Source: Pelagicoccus sp. SDUM812003 (GTDB lineage: Bacteria; Verrucomicrobiota; Verrucomicrobiia; Opitutales; Opitutaceae). Taken from it: DNA of 64,000 nucleotides. The position numbers and the translations under genes were made by a program. Below are positions 7,836 through 16,350 of this stretch, piece after piece. The stretch spans positions 124,001-188,000 of the forward strand of contig NZ_JARXHY010000004.1 in the NCBI RefSeq assembly GCF_031127815.1, given 5' to 3'. The notes beneath the pieces were generated by a model. That model was not told the DNA's origin. It worked only from the letters and a program-made list of their open reading frames with translations, and did not search any database. Position 1 is the first letter of the stretch. Each line of letters begins with the position of its first letter.

Positions 7836-9600
7836 GAAAGGCTATATGAACGATAGCGTATCCATACTTTGGAAGGCCTGCGTTCGCTTTATCCGTTTCG
7901 CTCCCAAGCGGCAGGCTGCGCTCATCGGTTTGCTCCTGTTGCAAGGGGTGACGACCGGGGTTGGGCTCTTGATGATAGTCCCGCTTCTGCAGGTGATTGG
8001 CATCGAAACCAGCGGCGAGGTCGGGCGGGGATCGAGCGCGGCGCTCAAGGCGATTGAATGGATCGGGATCGAACCGACTCTCGGGCTTATGCTCATCGTG
8101 TACGTCGGTGTGGTCGCTCTTGTAGCGACGGTGAGGTACTCCGTAGCCTCTCTTGCGGCGTCATTGCAATTTGGTTACATAAGCTACAATCGCGATTCGC
8201 TTTTTCGTTCCCTTCTCAGGGCGAAGTGGGAGTTCATCGTGACGCGGCGCATGTCGGACTTTTCTCATGTGCTATCCAGCCAGGTGCAGGCCATCGGACA
8301 GGCATCTTATTTGATGGTGAACTTCATCAGTCAGCTTGTATTGGCGAGCGTGATGATGGCTCTCGCTTTTTTCGCTTCTTGGCAGCTTGCGTTGGTCGCG
8401 ATCGCAATGGGTGGAATTTTGCTGGTCATGCTTCTTCCGATCAATCGAATCGTCTACGGTTCCGGACGCCTGCAGCTGATCGGCTACAAGTCGGTATTTC
8501 AGTTGCTGACGGAGCAATTGGGGTGTCTAAAGATGATAAAAGGCTTCGGCGATGAAGAAGCCTACGCGGAGCGACTGTATCGGGCAGGTTCGACAGTGGA
8601 AACCCAGAGCGCTCGGGTCTTGAGGCTCAACGCCTTGACCCAATGGGTCTACGTCACCGGAGCAGTGGTGGCTTTCGCGGTTTTCTTTTATCTCTCCCAG
8701 ACGCGCTTTTCGGTCTCTCTGGTGACGGTGATTCTTCTGCTCGTCATCTTTTCGCGGTTGCTGCCGCAGCTTTCCTCGATTCAAAAGACTTATCAGCAGC
8801 TTGTCCACAAGGTGCCAGCCTTTCGGGATGTAGAGGAGATGAAGCGAGAATGCGACGCGGCTTGCGAAGCGGGTGATCCTGTCGATGTCGGGCCGGTATT
8901 TGATCGAGAAGTCTCTATCGAGAACGTCTCCTATCGCTATCCCGGTCGGGAGGACTTCGCGCTTCGGCATGTGACTGCGTGTATTGAGAAGAATAAGACA
9001 ACTGCATTGGTCGGACCCTCGGGCTCAGGGAAGTCGACCTTGGCGGATTTGGTGGCTGGGCTCTTGGAGCCGACGTGTGGAGAAATTCGTTGCGATGGGG
9101 TGGCGCTCACTGCCGAATCGCGTCGAGCATGGCGGCGGAGCGTCGCCTACGTGACGCAGGAAGTGTTTCTGTTTCACGACACGATACGGGCCAATCTGGA
9201 ATGGGTGGCGCCGGTTCCTCCCGCTGAGGAGGCGATTTGGCATGCTCTCAAGCTGGCTGCCGCTGACGAATTTGTGGCGCGACTTCCGGATGGGCTGGAC
9301 ACCATCGTAGGGGATCGGGGGATACGCCTTTCTGGCGGTGAGCGTCAGCGGATCGCCCTTGCCAGGGCGCTGTTGGCGAAGGCCCAGTTGCTGATTTTAG
9401 ACGAGGCGACCAGCGCTTTGGACTTGGAGAGCGAGCGTCAAATCCAGAGAGCCTTGGAAGGTTTGCGAGGCAAGGCGACGTTGCTGGTCATCGCCCATCG
9501 TGAAACGACTATCCAAATGGCGGATACGCGAATTGAGCTTCTAGATTCGCGAACGGAAGGTGCGAATCGTTTTGCAAGCGAGGAAGGGGCGAGCGACTGA
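7834..9600 (+). CDS. ABC exporter, permease-ATPase half transporter of the RiPP locus
   Basis: The protein has 588 residues. The N-terminal half has six predicted membrane segments within about residues 25-320. The C-terminal ATPase domain has Walker A GPSGSGKS near residue 392, signature LSGGERQR, Walker B LLILDEATSAL and the H-loop IAHRE. The protein should act as a homodimer at the inner membrane. It lacks an N-terminal C39 peptidase, so it would export an already processed product, like lasso D proteins. The ATG at 7834 is preceded by GAAGGG at good spacing; a second ATG lies 4 codons later. It diverges from the PqqD-kinase operon, sharing a 184-base control region. Confidence 0.85.
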   Translation: MKGYMNDSVSILWKACVRFIRFAPKRQAALIGLLLLQGVTTGVGLLMIVPLLQVIGIETSGEVGRGSSAALKAIEWIGIEPTLGLMLIVYVGVVALVATVRYSVASLAASLQFGYISYNRDSLFRSLLRAKWEFIVTRRMSDFSHVLSSQVQAIGQASYLMVNFISQLVLASVMMALAFFASWQLALVAIAMGGILLVMLLPINRIVYGSGRLQLIGYKSVFQLLTEQLGCLKMIKGFGDEEAYAERLYRAGSTVETQSARVLRLNALTQWVYVTGAVVAFAVFFYLSQTRFSVSLVTVILLLVIFSRLLPQLSSIQKTYQQLVHKVPAFRDVEEMKRECDAACEAGDPVDVGPVFDREVSIENVSYRYPGREDFALRHVTACIEKNKTTALVGPSGSGKSTLADLVAGLLEPTCGEIRCDGVALTAESRRAWRRSVAYVTQEVFLFHDTIRANLEWVAPVPPAEEAIWHALKLAAADEFVARLPDGLDTIVGDRGIRLSGGERQRIALARALLAKAQLLILDEATSALDLESERQIQRALEGLRGKATLLVIAHRETTIQMADTRIELLDSRTEGANRFASEEGASD

Positions 9601-9618
9601 GGCGCTTTAGTAGCGTTC

Positions 9619-10569
9619 TCAGATGCGCCTGTGAGCGAGGCTTGCTTTCAGGTGTGAATACGCGGCTTGGATCGCCTCGAGGGACCTTGATCCGACAAGC
9701 GTTTCTGTTTCTTGGGCGCATCGATTCGAAGGGGCGACATACGGCGGTTGCTCTCCCGCAACGCGTTTTGCGTAGTAGGAGTTCTGGGCGAGCATCATTG
9801 CTATGCTCGATTCGCTAGGCTTTGGGAGTGCGAAGTGATTGAGAATCGCTGTCAGGCTTGAGCTGATCTCTTCGTAGTCGACGAAGCGCAGGGTAGAGCT
9901 TTCTGCCATATCGACCGCATGGCGAGCGTGTGACAGGTAGGTAGCGACGGCGGCGTTCGCAAGGTCCGCTCTGGAAGGTGAGTCTTTTCCCAGTCTTGCG
10001 AGCAGCCAAGCTGGTGGACCGAGCGAGAGGGATTCGATGACAGGGACAGGGCTCCTGAAAAGGAGAAGCTTTGGGGTTTTGGGTATCGAAGAATCAACTA
10101 CATTCCGATGCTCGAGGATCCAAGAAGTAAGCTTGACGACGAGTTTTCCGCCTCGAGATCTTGCCCATTCGCCATAGACCGAGAAGACGGCTCGCAACGC
10201 ATCGACACGCTGTTCGTGGCTCAGGTTTGGCAACGCTAGAATATCTCCGAGAATCGGCGGCTCGCTCACCACGATTAGGTTGGGATGCTGCTTGAGCATC
10301 TGGCACAGCAGAGTCGATCCGCAGCGTCCGCAATGGTAGATGACTCCAGCTAGGTTGTTCGGTGATTTGCGAGTGGCTGACAGCAAGGAGTCCAGCGGTC
10401 CGATGGTGGCGTTTTGTTCCATCGAGGGCAGTGCCTTGGCGCTATCCTCGAAGAAACCCGCGGAAAGATCGAGATTCGTTCCGTTTATCCATCGCGTGAG
10501 GATCCTGTTTTGGACGCTCACTATTCGATGCGGGAGCAGTCGCTCGATAGGCTGTGAATCGAAGTTCAT
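9619..10569 (-). CDS. Sulfotransferase family protein
   Basis: The protein has 316 residues. The PAPS 5'-phosphosulfate loop is GVIYHCGRCGSTLLCQML near residue 100. A later SSTLRFVDYEEI segment fits the 3'-phosphate-binding region. The protein has no signal peptide and should be cytoplasmic, transferring sulfate from PAPS to a hydroxyl or amine. It converges on the exporter gene with only 18 bases between the two stops. Sulfotransferase-like genes do occur beside lasso-type clusters. With the two oxygenases, a hydroxylate-then-sulfate modification of the product is a plausible inference. A kinase or other P-loop role cannot be excluded from sequence alone. Confidence 0.75.
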   Translation of the reverse strand: MNFDSQPIERLLPHRIVSVQNRILTRWINGTNLDLSAGFFEDSAKALPSMEQNATIGPLDSLLSATRKSPNNLAGVIYHCGRCGSTLLCQMLKQHPNLIVVSEPPILGDILALPNLSHEQRVDALRAVFSVYGEWARSRGGKLVVKLTSWILEHRNVVDSSIPKTPKLLLFRSPVPVIESLSLGPPAWLLARLGKDSPSRADLANAAVATYLSHARHAVDMAESSTLRFVDYEEISSSLTAILNHFALPKPSESSIAMMLAQNSYYAKRVAGEQPPYVAPSNRCAQETETLVGSRSLEAIQAAYSHLKASLAHRRI

Positions 10570-10741
10570 GGAGAGTGCAGGAAGCGAAGGCCTGCTGGGG
10601 CTAAGCGATTAACAAAGCGGACCCCAAAAGGTGGCGCACACGACCTCGGCCGACCTTTTGAGGAGTCTCCACTCTCTAATGGCCCGACTCAGTTGTAGTT
10701 GAAATAAGGTTACAGCGTTTTCCCTTTGCGACCGAGCGATG

Positions 10742-11284
10742 TCACTCGATCCAGGAGACGGTGGTGAGGCTGCTTTCGTCGAGGATGCCGTACTTGTGGC
10801 GGATTTCGAAAATCGTCGATTCGGCTTCGAAGATTCGAGAAAAGTTACCTTGGGTGGGGGCTTGCTCGTAGCACTTGATCTCGTAAGTGATGGTGGTTTC
10901 GTACCTCGAGTGAATGGTGGAGCTTTCGTAGGTCGTCTCTTCGTATTCCACCTTGCCGTTCTCCTTTTTCTCGGAGACTCCCTTGGTGGTGGAGGCGCTG
11001 GAAACGTGTATCGGATCGCTGGTGACATCATGGCCGTCTCCTTCGATGGAGAAATAGCTGAACTGGTACTCCTTGGTGACCTCGGCGCAGCGAAGCAGGC
11101 AGTAGTCGCGAAGCCTTTGCTCGTCGAAGCCCACGCTGGGCGAGGAGAAGGTCACGAGAAATCGGTCGTTGCCGAGCCGTTTGTGCGAGTAGCCGCCGTT
11201 GGCTCCGGCGGGTTGATAGGGAACGGCGCAAGCGGTTAGGAAGAGGAGGGAGAGGGCGGTGGCTGTTTGTAGAAGATGCTTCAT
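10742..11284 (-). CDS. CC0125/CC1285-type lipoprotein
   Basis: The protein has 180 residues. The N-terminus MKHLLQTATALSLLFLTAC is a lipoprotein signal with cysteine 19 as the acylated residue. After it comes YQPAGANGGYSHKRLGNDRFLVTF and an RDYCLLRCAEVT segment. Both match a family of small lipoproteins annotated as CC0125/CC1285, whose function is unknown. It probably sits at the outer membrane facing the periplasm. It is the last of four envelope genes on this strand, 102 bases after the preceding gene. Confidence 0.65.
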   Translation of the reverse strand: MKHLLQTATALSLLFLTACAVPYQPAGANGGYSHKRLGNDRFLVTFSSPSVGFDEQRLRDYCLLRCAEVTKEYQFSYFSIEGDGHDVTSDPIHVSSASTTKGVSEKKENGKVEYEETTYESSTIHSRYETTITYEIKCYEQAPTQGNFSRIFEAESTIFEIRHKYGILDESSLTTVSWIE

Positions 11285-11386
11285 GGCTTTTTAGGGGGAA
11301 GGTGGGATTGGTCAGCTAGGTGTTGATGGCGTCTGGGCGTGATATCCGTTTGGGAGAGCTCTCGCGTCGCTGATGCGTCTTGGCGG

Positions 11387-12001
11387 CTAGATGATCGGAT
11401 GCTCTCGTTTCTCGGCCTCCGGCTCGTCCAGCAGGGACCGGTCTGGCTTCAGGTAGATGCTTCGCAGCGCCTCTCGAATAGCGGCGTCGTACATGGGCAT
11501 TTCGTCCTTGGTGGTGATGACGTTCACCGAGACGAGCGAGCGTTCTTTCACGGTGGTCATGAGGTAGTTGTAGCGCCGGTCGTCTTCGTTCCGAGGGTAG
11601 AATTCCGCGAAAACCCACTTGTCGCCATTCACTTCAACCAGGCCGTAGAATTCGAATTCGACTCCGGGAATCGTCGATTCCAGGTGAGGTCGGGCATTCG
11701 CCAAAAGAGCGGAAAGGGAGAGGGACTTGTCCGGATAGTGAACCAGGTCGATACTGTAGATCGTGTTTTCGGAAGGGCTGACACTGCTCACCCAAGTTCG
11801 CTCGCCATCCGGCTTGATGGCTTTGGGATCGTCCGGCGGGATTGGCGTGAAACCGGCGGGAAGCACGAACGTTGGTTTGAGCGGGCCTTGGTAGTGATAG
11901 CCGGGCTCGGGCCCGTCCAGCTCCTCGATGAAGCTCTCCGTCCGGGCTGTCGATGCCATGATGCAGGCCAGAGCTAGGAAAAGGAGCGGGAGAGGACGCA
12001 T
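11387..12001 (-). CDS. Secreted protein of unknown function
   Basis: The protein has 204 residues with a signal peptide (MRPLPLLFLALACIMASTARTES, cleavage probably after residue 19-21). The mature part is soluble and mixed alpha/beta, with segments such as VEFEFYGLVEVNGDKWVFAEF and YNYLMTTVKERSLVSVNVIT. The pattern recalls small proteins that bind or protect in the periplasm, but no family can be named. It begins 3 bases after the stop of the DUF2007 gene, so the two are probably cotranscribed. Confidence 0.65.
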   Translation of the reverse strand: MRPLPLLFLALACIMASTARTESFIEELDGPEPGYHYQGPLKPTFVLPAGFTPIPPDDPKAIKPDGERTWVSSVSPSENTIYSIDLVHYPDKSLSLSALLANARPHLESTIPGVEFEFYGLVEVNGDKWVFAEFYPRNEDDRRYNYLMTTVKERSLVSVNVITTKDEMPMYDAAIREALRSIYLKPDRSLLDEPEAEKREHPII

Positions 12002-12004
12002 GGC

Positions 12005-12526
12005 TTAAGGGGTTGAGGAATGTTGATCCCCATCGCGCGGGCTTTTGCCGGGGGCCTTCTTCTTGCCTTCATTTGGGCCGAACGCCGAGTGAACTACGAT
12101 GCCGAGGACGCCGCCGACCGCGAAGACCAGAAGGACGAAGCCGACGCTTAGGCTGACGCTGCCGCCCAGGAGGAGGCCGATCAGGATGATGAGGGCGAGG
12201 GCGATCGTTGCGAACATGCCGCCGAGGAAGAACGCTTTGGTCCAGGTGAAAGGTCCCGTTTCTGGTGTTGCGAGATTCTCAGGATAGGGCTCGGGTGGTA
12301 CGAAATCGTCGGGTAAGGGGGCTACCAATTCTTGGTTGTCGAGAATGCGCCGGGCTTTTTCCTCTTCCTCCGGGGGCACTTGCAGTCTGATGCCGTCTGG
12401 CACGTATTGAGCCCCGAGAGAGTAGGTGTGCTCGTCGGCAAGCGAAACGGCGATGCCAGCCGTTTCGAGAACGGAGCGGGCTAGCGAGGCTTGGGCTTGG
12501 CTGGAGAAGCTGCGGATGGTGATCAT
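12005..12526 (-). CDS. DUF2007 domain protein with C-terminal membrane segments
   Basis: The protein has 173 residues. Residues 1-70 match DUF2007 (ITIRSFSSQAQASLARSVLETAGI and VPDGIRLQVPPEEEEKARRIL), a small ferredoxin-like fold also called putative signal-transducing protein. Two hydrophobic segments follow at about residues 100-150 (AFFLGGMFATIALALIILIGLL and LSVGFVLLVFAVGGVLGIVV), then a basic tail. It should be an inner-membrane protein with a cytoplasmic sensor-like head. It sits between the RDD gene and the secreted-protein gene on the same strand. The molecular role is unknown. Confidence 0.7.
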   Translation of the reverse strand: MITIRSFSSQAQASLARSVLETAGIAVSLADEHTYSLGAQYVPDGIRLQVPPEEEEKARRILDNQELVAPLPDDFVPPEPYPENLATPETGPFTWTKAFFLGGMFATIALALIILIGLLLGGSVSLSVGFVLLVFAVGGVLGIVVHSAFGPNEGKKKAPGKSPRDGDQHSSTP

Positions 12527-12734
12527 GCGAGTTGGCGAGGCATAACGAGTCTCTACGGCTGTAAAATACAGTTAGGAGAAACTACTTAAAGAAGTGGCGG
12601 TAGGTCAATGCTTTAGCGGTCGGAGGCCGAGGCGGGGCCGCATGAGACGTACAGCTCCAGCCGTTGGCGGCATCGACTCGCGTTTAGTGGCTGGGGAGCG
12701 GTGGAAACTCCGTTTCGCTAGGGTGGCCGCTTTT

Positions 12735-13373
12735 TTATGATACCGGTTGAGGTTCCGCGTTTTCGGGCGAGGCGTCGGTCGATTTCGTTTGTCGAACCAC
12801 TACGGTGCCGGCGATGAAGTCGTGCAGGGCCCGACGTTTTTCGTTGGTCAGCATGGTGATGACCTCCGCGATGAACCAAATGCCGGCGATGGAGGGCACG
12901 ATGGCGAAGGAGGCGCTTTGCTCGACGCTGCCGGATTCTGCTCCCTTGAAGGCGTAGGCGTAGAGTGAGATGGAGACCAGGAAAGGGATAGCGTCGCGCT
13001 TGAACGCCTGGACGAAGGTTATGGGCTGCTCTGTCTGGTGGTCGACCACGCGGATCTTGCATGCCAGCTTGCCGATTGTGCCGCCCCGGCTGCCATGAAA
13101 GTAGATCGAGTAGGCGTAGAAGAAGAGCGTGGTAGCGATGTTGATGGCGATGTGGGAGGAGGGCGTCAGGGCGAACGCGATGAAGGGAAGCAAGGAGGTG
13201 ATGGGCCAAAGCACCACCGCGTCGATCGCCGGCGAGAGAAAGCGTGGCCAGAAGGTGGAATAGCGTTCGTTTTCCTGGATGTCCCGCTCCTTGTAGTGGC
13301 TGTATATCAGCGCCGCCAAAAGCAGGCTCACGCCGAGATTGATGAGGATGGAGAAGAGTTGGACGTCGTGCAT
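12735..13373 (-). CDS. RDD family membrane protein
   Basis: The protein has 212 residues. The family's conserved R-D-D positions are visible in FWPRFLSPAIDAVVLW, then GGTIGKLACKIRVVD, then RRALHDFIAGTVVV near the C-terminus. About five hydrophobic segments are present. RDD proteins are inner-membrane proteins, some of them linked to ion transport or stress, but most are uncharacterised. It is the first of four envelope genes on this strand; the 208 bases to the next gene hold no obvious gene. Confidence 0.8.
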   Translation of the reverse strand: MHDVQLFSILINLGVSLLLAALIYSHYKERDIQENERYSTFWPRFLSPAIDAVVLWPITSLLPFIAFALTPSSHIAINIATTLFFYAYSIYFHGSRGGTIGKLACKIRVVDHQTEQPITFVQAFKRDAIPFLVSISLYAYAFKGAESGSVEQSASFAIVPSIAGIWFIAEVITMLTNEKRRALHDFIAGTVVVRQTKSTDASPENAEPQPVS

Positions 13374-13552
13374 GCTCGAGGATCTGGAGACTGGGCGGGG
13401 CTGCGCTGATCGGCTTTCGATTTGCGGAGCCGTTCAGGCGGGCTGGAGAAGGGTAACAGAACCTTTAAGCTGCCGTCGAAGGGCCTCAAGTCGTTTTTTA
13501 GCCCTTGTGTCGATGAGAGGCTGGACCGGGCGAAGCCATGCGTGACGCCACG

Positions 13553-15232
13553 CTAGAGCGCGCCTCGGATTTCCAGGGTCAGGGTGTGCGGGCTGGAAAT
13601 CTCCTCGGGGATGAGCACGTGCAGCCCTTCGGCATCTCGGCTCCATTCGATTTCCTGGCTGGCGCCGAGCAGACGCACGCTTTGGATCGTCTTGTCGGAC
13701 GCCAGATCGGAGTCGCTGCCTAGCGCCTTTATGGTGATCGTTTGATCGGAATCGGGATGCTGCATGACGATGGCGTAGAGCGCCTCGTCCTTGGTGGTGA
13801 AGCGGATGTCGGCTGCGGTATACGGAGCTTCGCGAACGTCCTTGGCGCCGCCGTAGTGGCCAGCTTCCGGTTCCTCCTCGGTGGACGGACCCTCGCCGTA
13901 GATTTTCCAAGGCCGAGTGCTGAAGATCGCCTCGCCGTTGATGTCCATCCAATCCGCCAGACCTTCGAGGAAGGCGATTTCCGCTTCGTCGAGCGTTCCG
14001 TCGCCGCGTATGGGGATGCTGAGAAGAAGGTTGCCGTTCTTGCTCACGATGTCGGCGAGCATGCGCGCCACTTGGGAGACGCTCTTGTATCGACCCTCTT
14101 CATACACGTCGCGATTGTAGTGCCAATCTCCGATACAAGTGTCGGTTTGCCAGGGGTTCTCGCGAATACCGAACGCCACGCCGCGCTCGATATCGTCGAT
14201 CACGGCGCCCAAGCGGTCCTCCGAGGTGCCTTTCACGTTGATGACCGCTTCGGGCTCGCCGTCATGCCAGTCGAGGCTGGCGTTGTAGTAGTGGGCGGCC
14301 ACATCGAGGCCGGCTTGGCCGAGCGGGAGGGTGTAGTTGTCGAAATAGAGCAGGTCGGGCTGATACTTGTCGACGAGGTCCTGCGCTCTCAGGAACCAGG
14401 TATCCACAAATTTCCTACCGAGCTCGCCTTCGGGTGGTTCCTCGGTCCAGTCGGCAGTGTTTTCGGTGTGCCACTTGGATTGAGCCTCGATGGTATTCAG
14501 GCCATCTGGCATCGCCATCAGCGGGCCGTTGTAGAGGGTTTGCGGGTCGAGGCCTTCCCACCATTTCCCTGCTCCATCCTCTTTGGTGAGGGTGTAGGCA
14601 TCGTAGCGCTCCCCGGCTCTTGGCCCCGTCGCGTCGTAGGCGTACGCGGCCTGGTACCAGTGCCAGGAGTGGGCGGAGTGGTTGCTCACGCCAAATCGAA
14701 GCCCGTGCTGGCGAGCGATTCTCGCCCACGTCCCCACGATGTCCTTCTTCGGACCGACATCGACTGAGTTCCACTCGTGATGATCGGAGTCGAAGCAGTC
14801 GAAATTGTCGTGATGATTGGCGAGGGCCACGAAGTATTTCGCCCCGGCTCGGACGTAGAGATCCATGAGCCTTTCCGGGGCCCAGTTCTCCGCTTTCCAA
14901 AGGTTTTCGATTTCCATGAAGCCGGAATCGGCTGGGTGCCCGTAGCGCTCCAGGTGGTCTTCGTATTGGCGATGCCCTTGCAGGTACATGTGGCGGGCGT
15001 ACCAGTCTCCCGCCTCCGGCTCGCATTGGGCGGACCAATGGGCCCAGATGCCGAACTTGGCATCGCGGAACCAATCGGGCGCCTGGTAGTTTTCTGCCAG
15101 CGACGTCCAGGTCGGCTCGAAGGGGCCTTCGGCGATTTCGCGCCGCTTGTCGGTTTGGCTCTCCTGGGCGTGGCTAATGCCGATGGAAGCGAGAAGGAGC
15201 GAAGCGGCGGCGAGGGCGGTGACCGGTTTCAT
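13553..15232 (-). CDS. GH29 alpha-L-fucosidase, secreted
   Basis: The protein has 559 residues from the ATG at 15232; the open frame continues upstream but only this start gives a signal peptide (MKPVTALAAASLLLASIGISHAQ). GH29 hallmarks are FGIWAHWSAQCEP near the N-terminus, GAKYFVALANHHDNFD, WNSVDVGPKKDIVG, and PDLLYFDNY, whose aspartate fits the nucleophile position. The C-terminal 100 residues form a beta-rich accessory domain. It removes alpha-L-fucose from fucans or glycans in the periplasm. It is the last gene of an operon with a zinc dehydrogenase and an aldo/keto reductase, which suggests local oxidation of the released sugar. Confidence 0.9.
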   Translation of the reverse strand: MKPVTALAAASLLLASIGISHAQESQTDKRREIAEGPFEPTWTSLAENYQAPDWFRDAKFGIWAHWSAQCEPEAGDWYARHMYLQGHRQYEDHLERYGHPADSGFMEIENLWKAENWAPERLMDLYVRAGAKYFVALANHHDNFDCFDSDHHEWNSVDVGPKKDIVGTWARIARQHGLRFGVSNHSAHSWHWYQAAYAYDATGPRAGERYDAYTLTKEDGAGKWWEGLDPQTLYNGPLMAMPDGLNTIEAQSKWHTENTADWTEEPPEGELGRKFVDTWFLRAQDLVDKYQPDLLYFDNYTLPLGQAGLDVAAHYYNASLDWHDGEPEAVINVKGTSEDRLGAVIDDIERGVAFGIRENPWQTDTCIGDWHYNRDVYEEGRYKSVSQVARMLADIVSKNGNLLLSIPIRGDGTLDEAEIAFLEGLADWMDINGEAIFSTRPWKIYGEGPSTEEEPEAGHYGGAKDVREAPYTAADIRFTTKDEALYAIVMQHPDSDQTITIKALGSDSDLASDKTIQSVRLLGASQEIEWSRDAEGLHVLIPEEISSPHTLTLEIRGAL

Positions 15233-15261
15233 TGGTATCCGAAAACGGGAGCAAGAGAGCT

Positions 15262-16338
15262 CTATATGAGTTCCTCGTCGAAGCACACCGCGACCTTGCC
15301 GCATTTGCCGGAGGCCATGAGCTTGTAGGCTTGCTCGACCTGGGAGAGTTCGAAGCGATGACTGATCAACTCCGCCGGGTGGAGGTTCCAGCGAACGAGG
15401 CGTTCCACCAGCTCCATCATCTTCCAGGTGGAGGTGACCCAGGATCCGTAGAGCGTCTTCTGGTCGTGGATCATGTCGGGGGACGGGTTGAGGCTCATGG
15501 GGCCGCCTTCGCCGATCATGACCATTTTGCCCCATTTTCGCGTGGCCTGTATGGCCATGTTGCGCGCGTTTGGATGGGCGGAACATTCCACGGCTCTCTC
15601 GACGCCCTGACCATGGGTGAGCGATCGGACTTCCGCGACGTTGTCGGGTCCTGCGGCCAAGGTCTCGTCGCAGAGCTTGAGCTCGCGAGCCAGCTGGTTG
15701 CGCTCGGCGATGGCGTCTATGCCGATGATCTTTTCCGCTCCCAGCTTGCGGCAAAGGGCGGCTGCGGCGAGTCCGACCGGTCCGAGTCCTGTGATGAGAA
15801 CGGTATCATTTCCGCTGATACCGATCTTTTCCAGTCCTTCGTAGACGGTGCCGAAACCGCAGGCCACCTGAGCTCCGTCCGCGTAGGAAAGCTTGTCTGG
15901 AAGGTGGACCAGATCCTTCTCCTCAGCGATCATGTAGGCCGCCATACCGCCGTCGCGCTGCCATCCATAGGCGCGTCGAAGTGTGGGGTGGGTGCAGGAG
16001 ATCATGTATCCTCGTCGACAGTCGTAACACTGTCCGCATCCGGAAATGTGATACACGATCGCTCGATCACCCTCGCGGAAGACGCGGCAGCCAGGGCCGG
16101 TTTTCACCACTTGGCCGGACGGCTCGTGTCCCACGATGACGCCCTGATAGCCCTCTGGACCCTTGCCGAGGTGTTCGTGATAGATGCAGCGAATATCGGA
16201 GCCGCAGATGGTTGAGGCTTTTACGCGAATGAGAACTTCGCCGAATCCCGGCTGGCGCAACTCGAACTCGTCGAGCTTGGCGGTGCTGTCGCCGGGAAGT
16301 ATGGCTCCTTGGATACGGTCTGGAATGGTAGGGCTCAT
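15262..16338 (-). CDS. Zinc-dependent medium-chain dehydrogenase
   Basis: The protein has 358 residues. The catalytic zinc region has TICGSDIR and GHEPSGQV. The structural zinc loop is GCGQCYDCRRGYMISC with four cysteines. The Rossmann motif is GLGPVGLAAAALCRKLGAEKIIG. These place it in the sorbitol/threonine dehydrogenase branch of the MDR superfamily, acting on polyols or sugars with NAD(P). It lies between the aldo/keto reductase gene (12 bases away) and the fucosidase gene (29 bases away). The natural substrate is not predictable; a deoxysugar or sugar alcohol is suggested by context. Confidence 0.85.
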   Translation of the reverse strand: MSPTIPDRIQGAILPGDSTAKLDEFELRQPGFGEVLIRVKASTICGSDIRCIYHEHLGKGPEGYQGVIVGHEPSGQVVKTGPGCRVFREGDRAIVYHISGCGQCYDCRRGYMISCTHPTLRRAYGWQRDGGMAAYMIAEEKDLVHLPDKLSYADGAQVACGFGTVYEGLEKIGISGNDTVLITGLGPVGLAAAALCRKLGAEKIIGIDAIAERNQLARELKLCDETLAAGPDNVAEVRSLTHGQGVERAVECSAHPNARNMAIQATRKWGKMVMIGEGGPMSLNPSPDMIHDQKTLYGSWVTSTWKMMELVERLVRWNLHPAELISHRFELSQVEQAYKLMASGKCGKVAVCFDEELI

Positions 16339-16350
16339 GATAGGAAAGGG

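Noticed and set aside
7749-7856. 35-codon plus-strand frame overlapping the exporter start
   Set aside because: It has no ring-forming pattern at suitable positions and overlaps the start of the real exporter gene.
15233-15754. N-terminal extension of the fucosidase frame
   Set aside because: It is low-complexity sequence antisense to the dehydrogenase gene region, and the signal peptide begins at the ATG at 15232.
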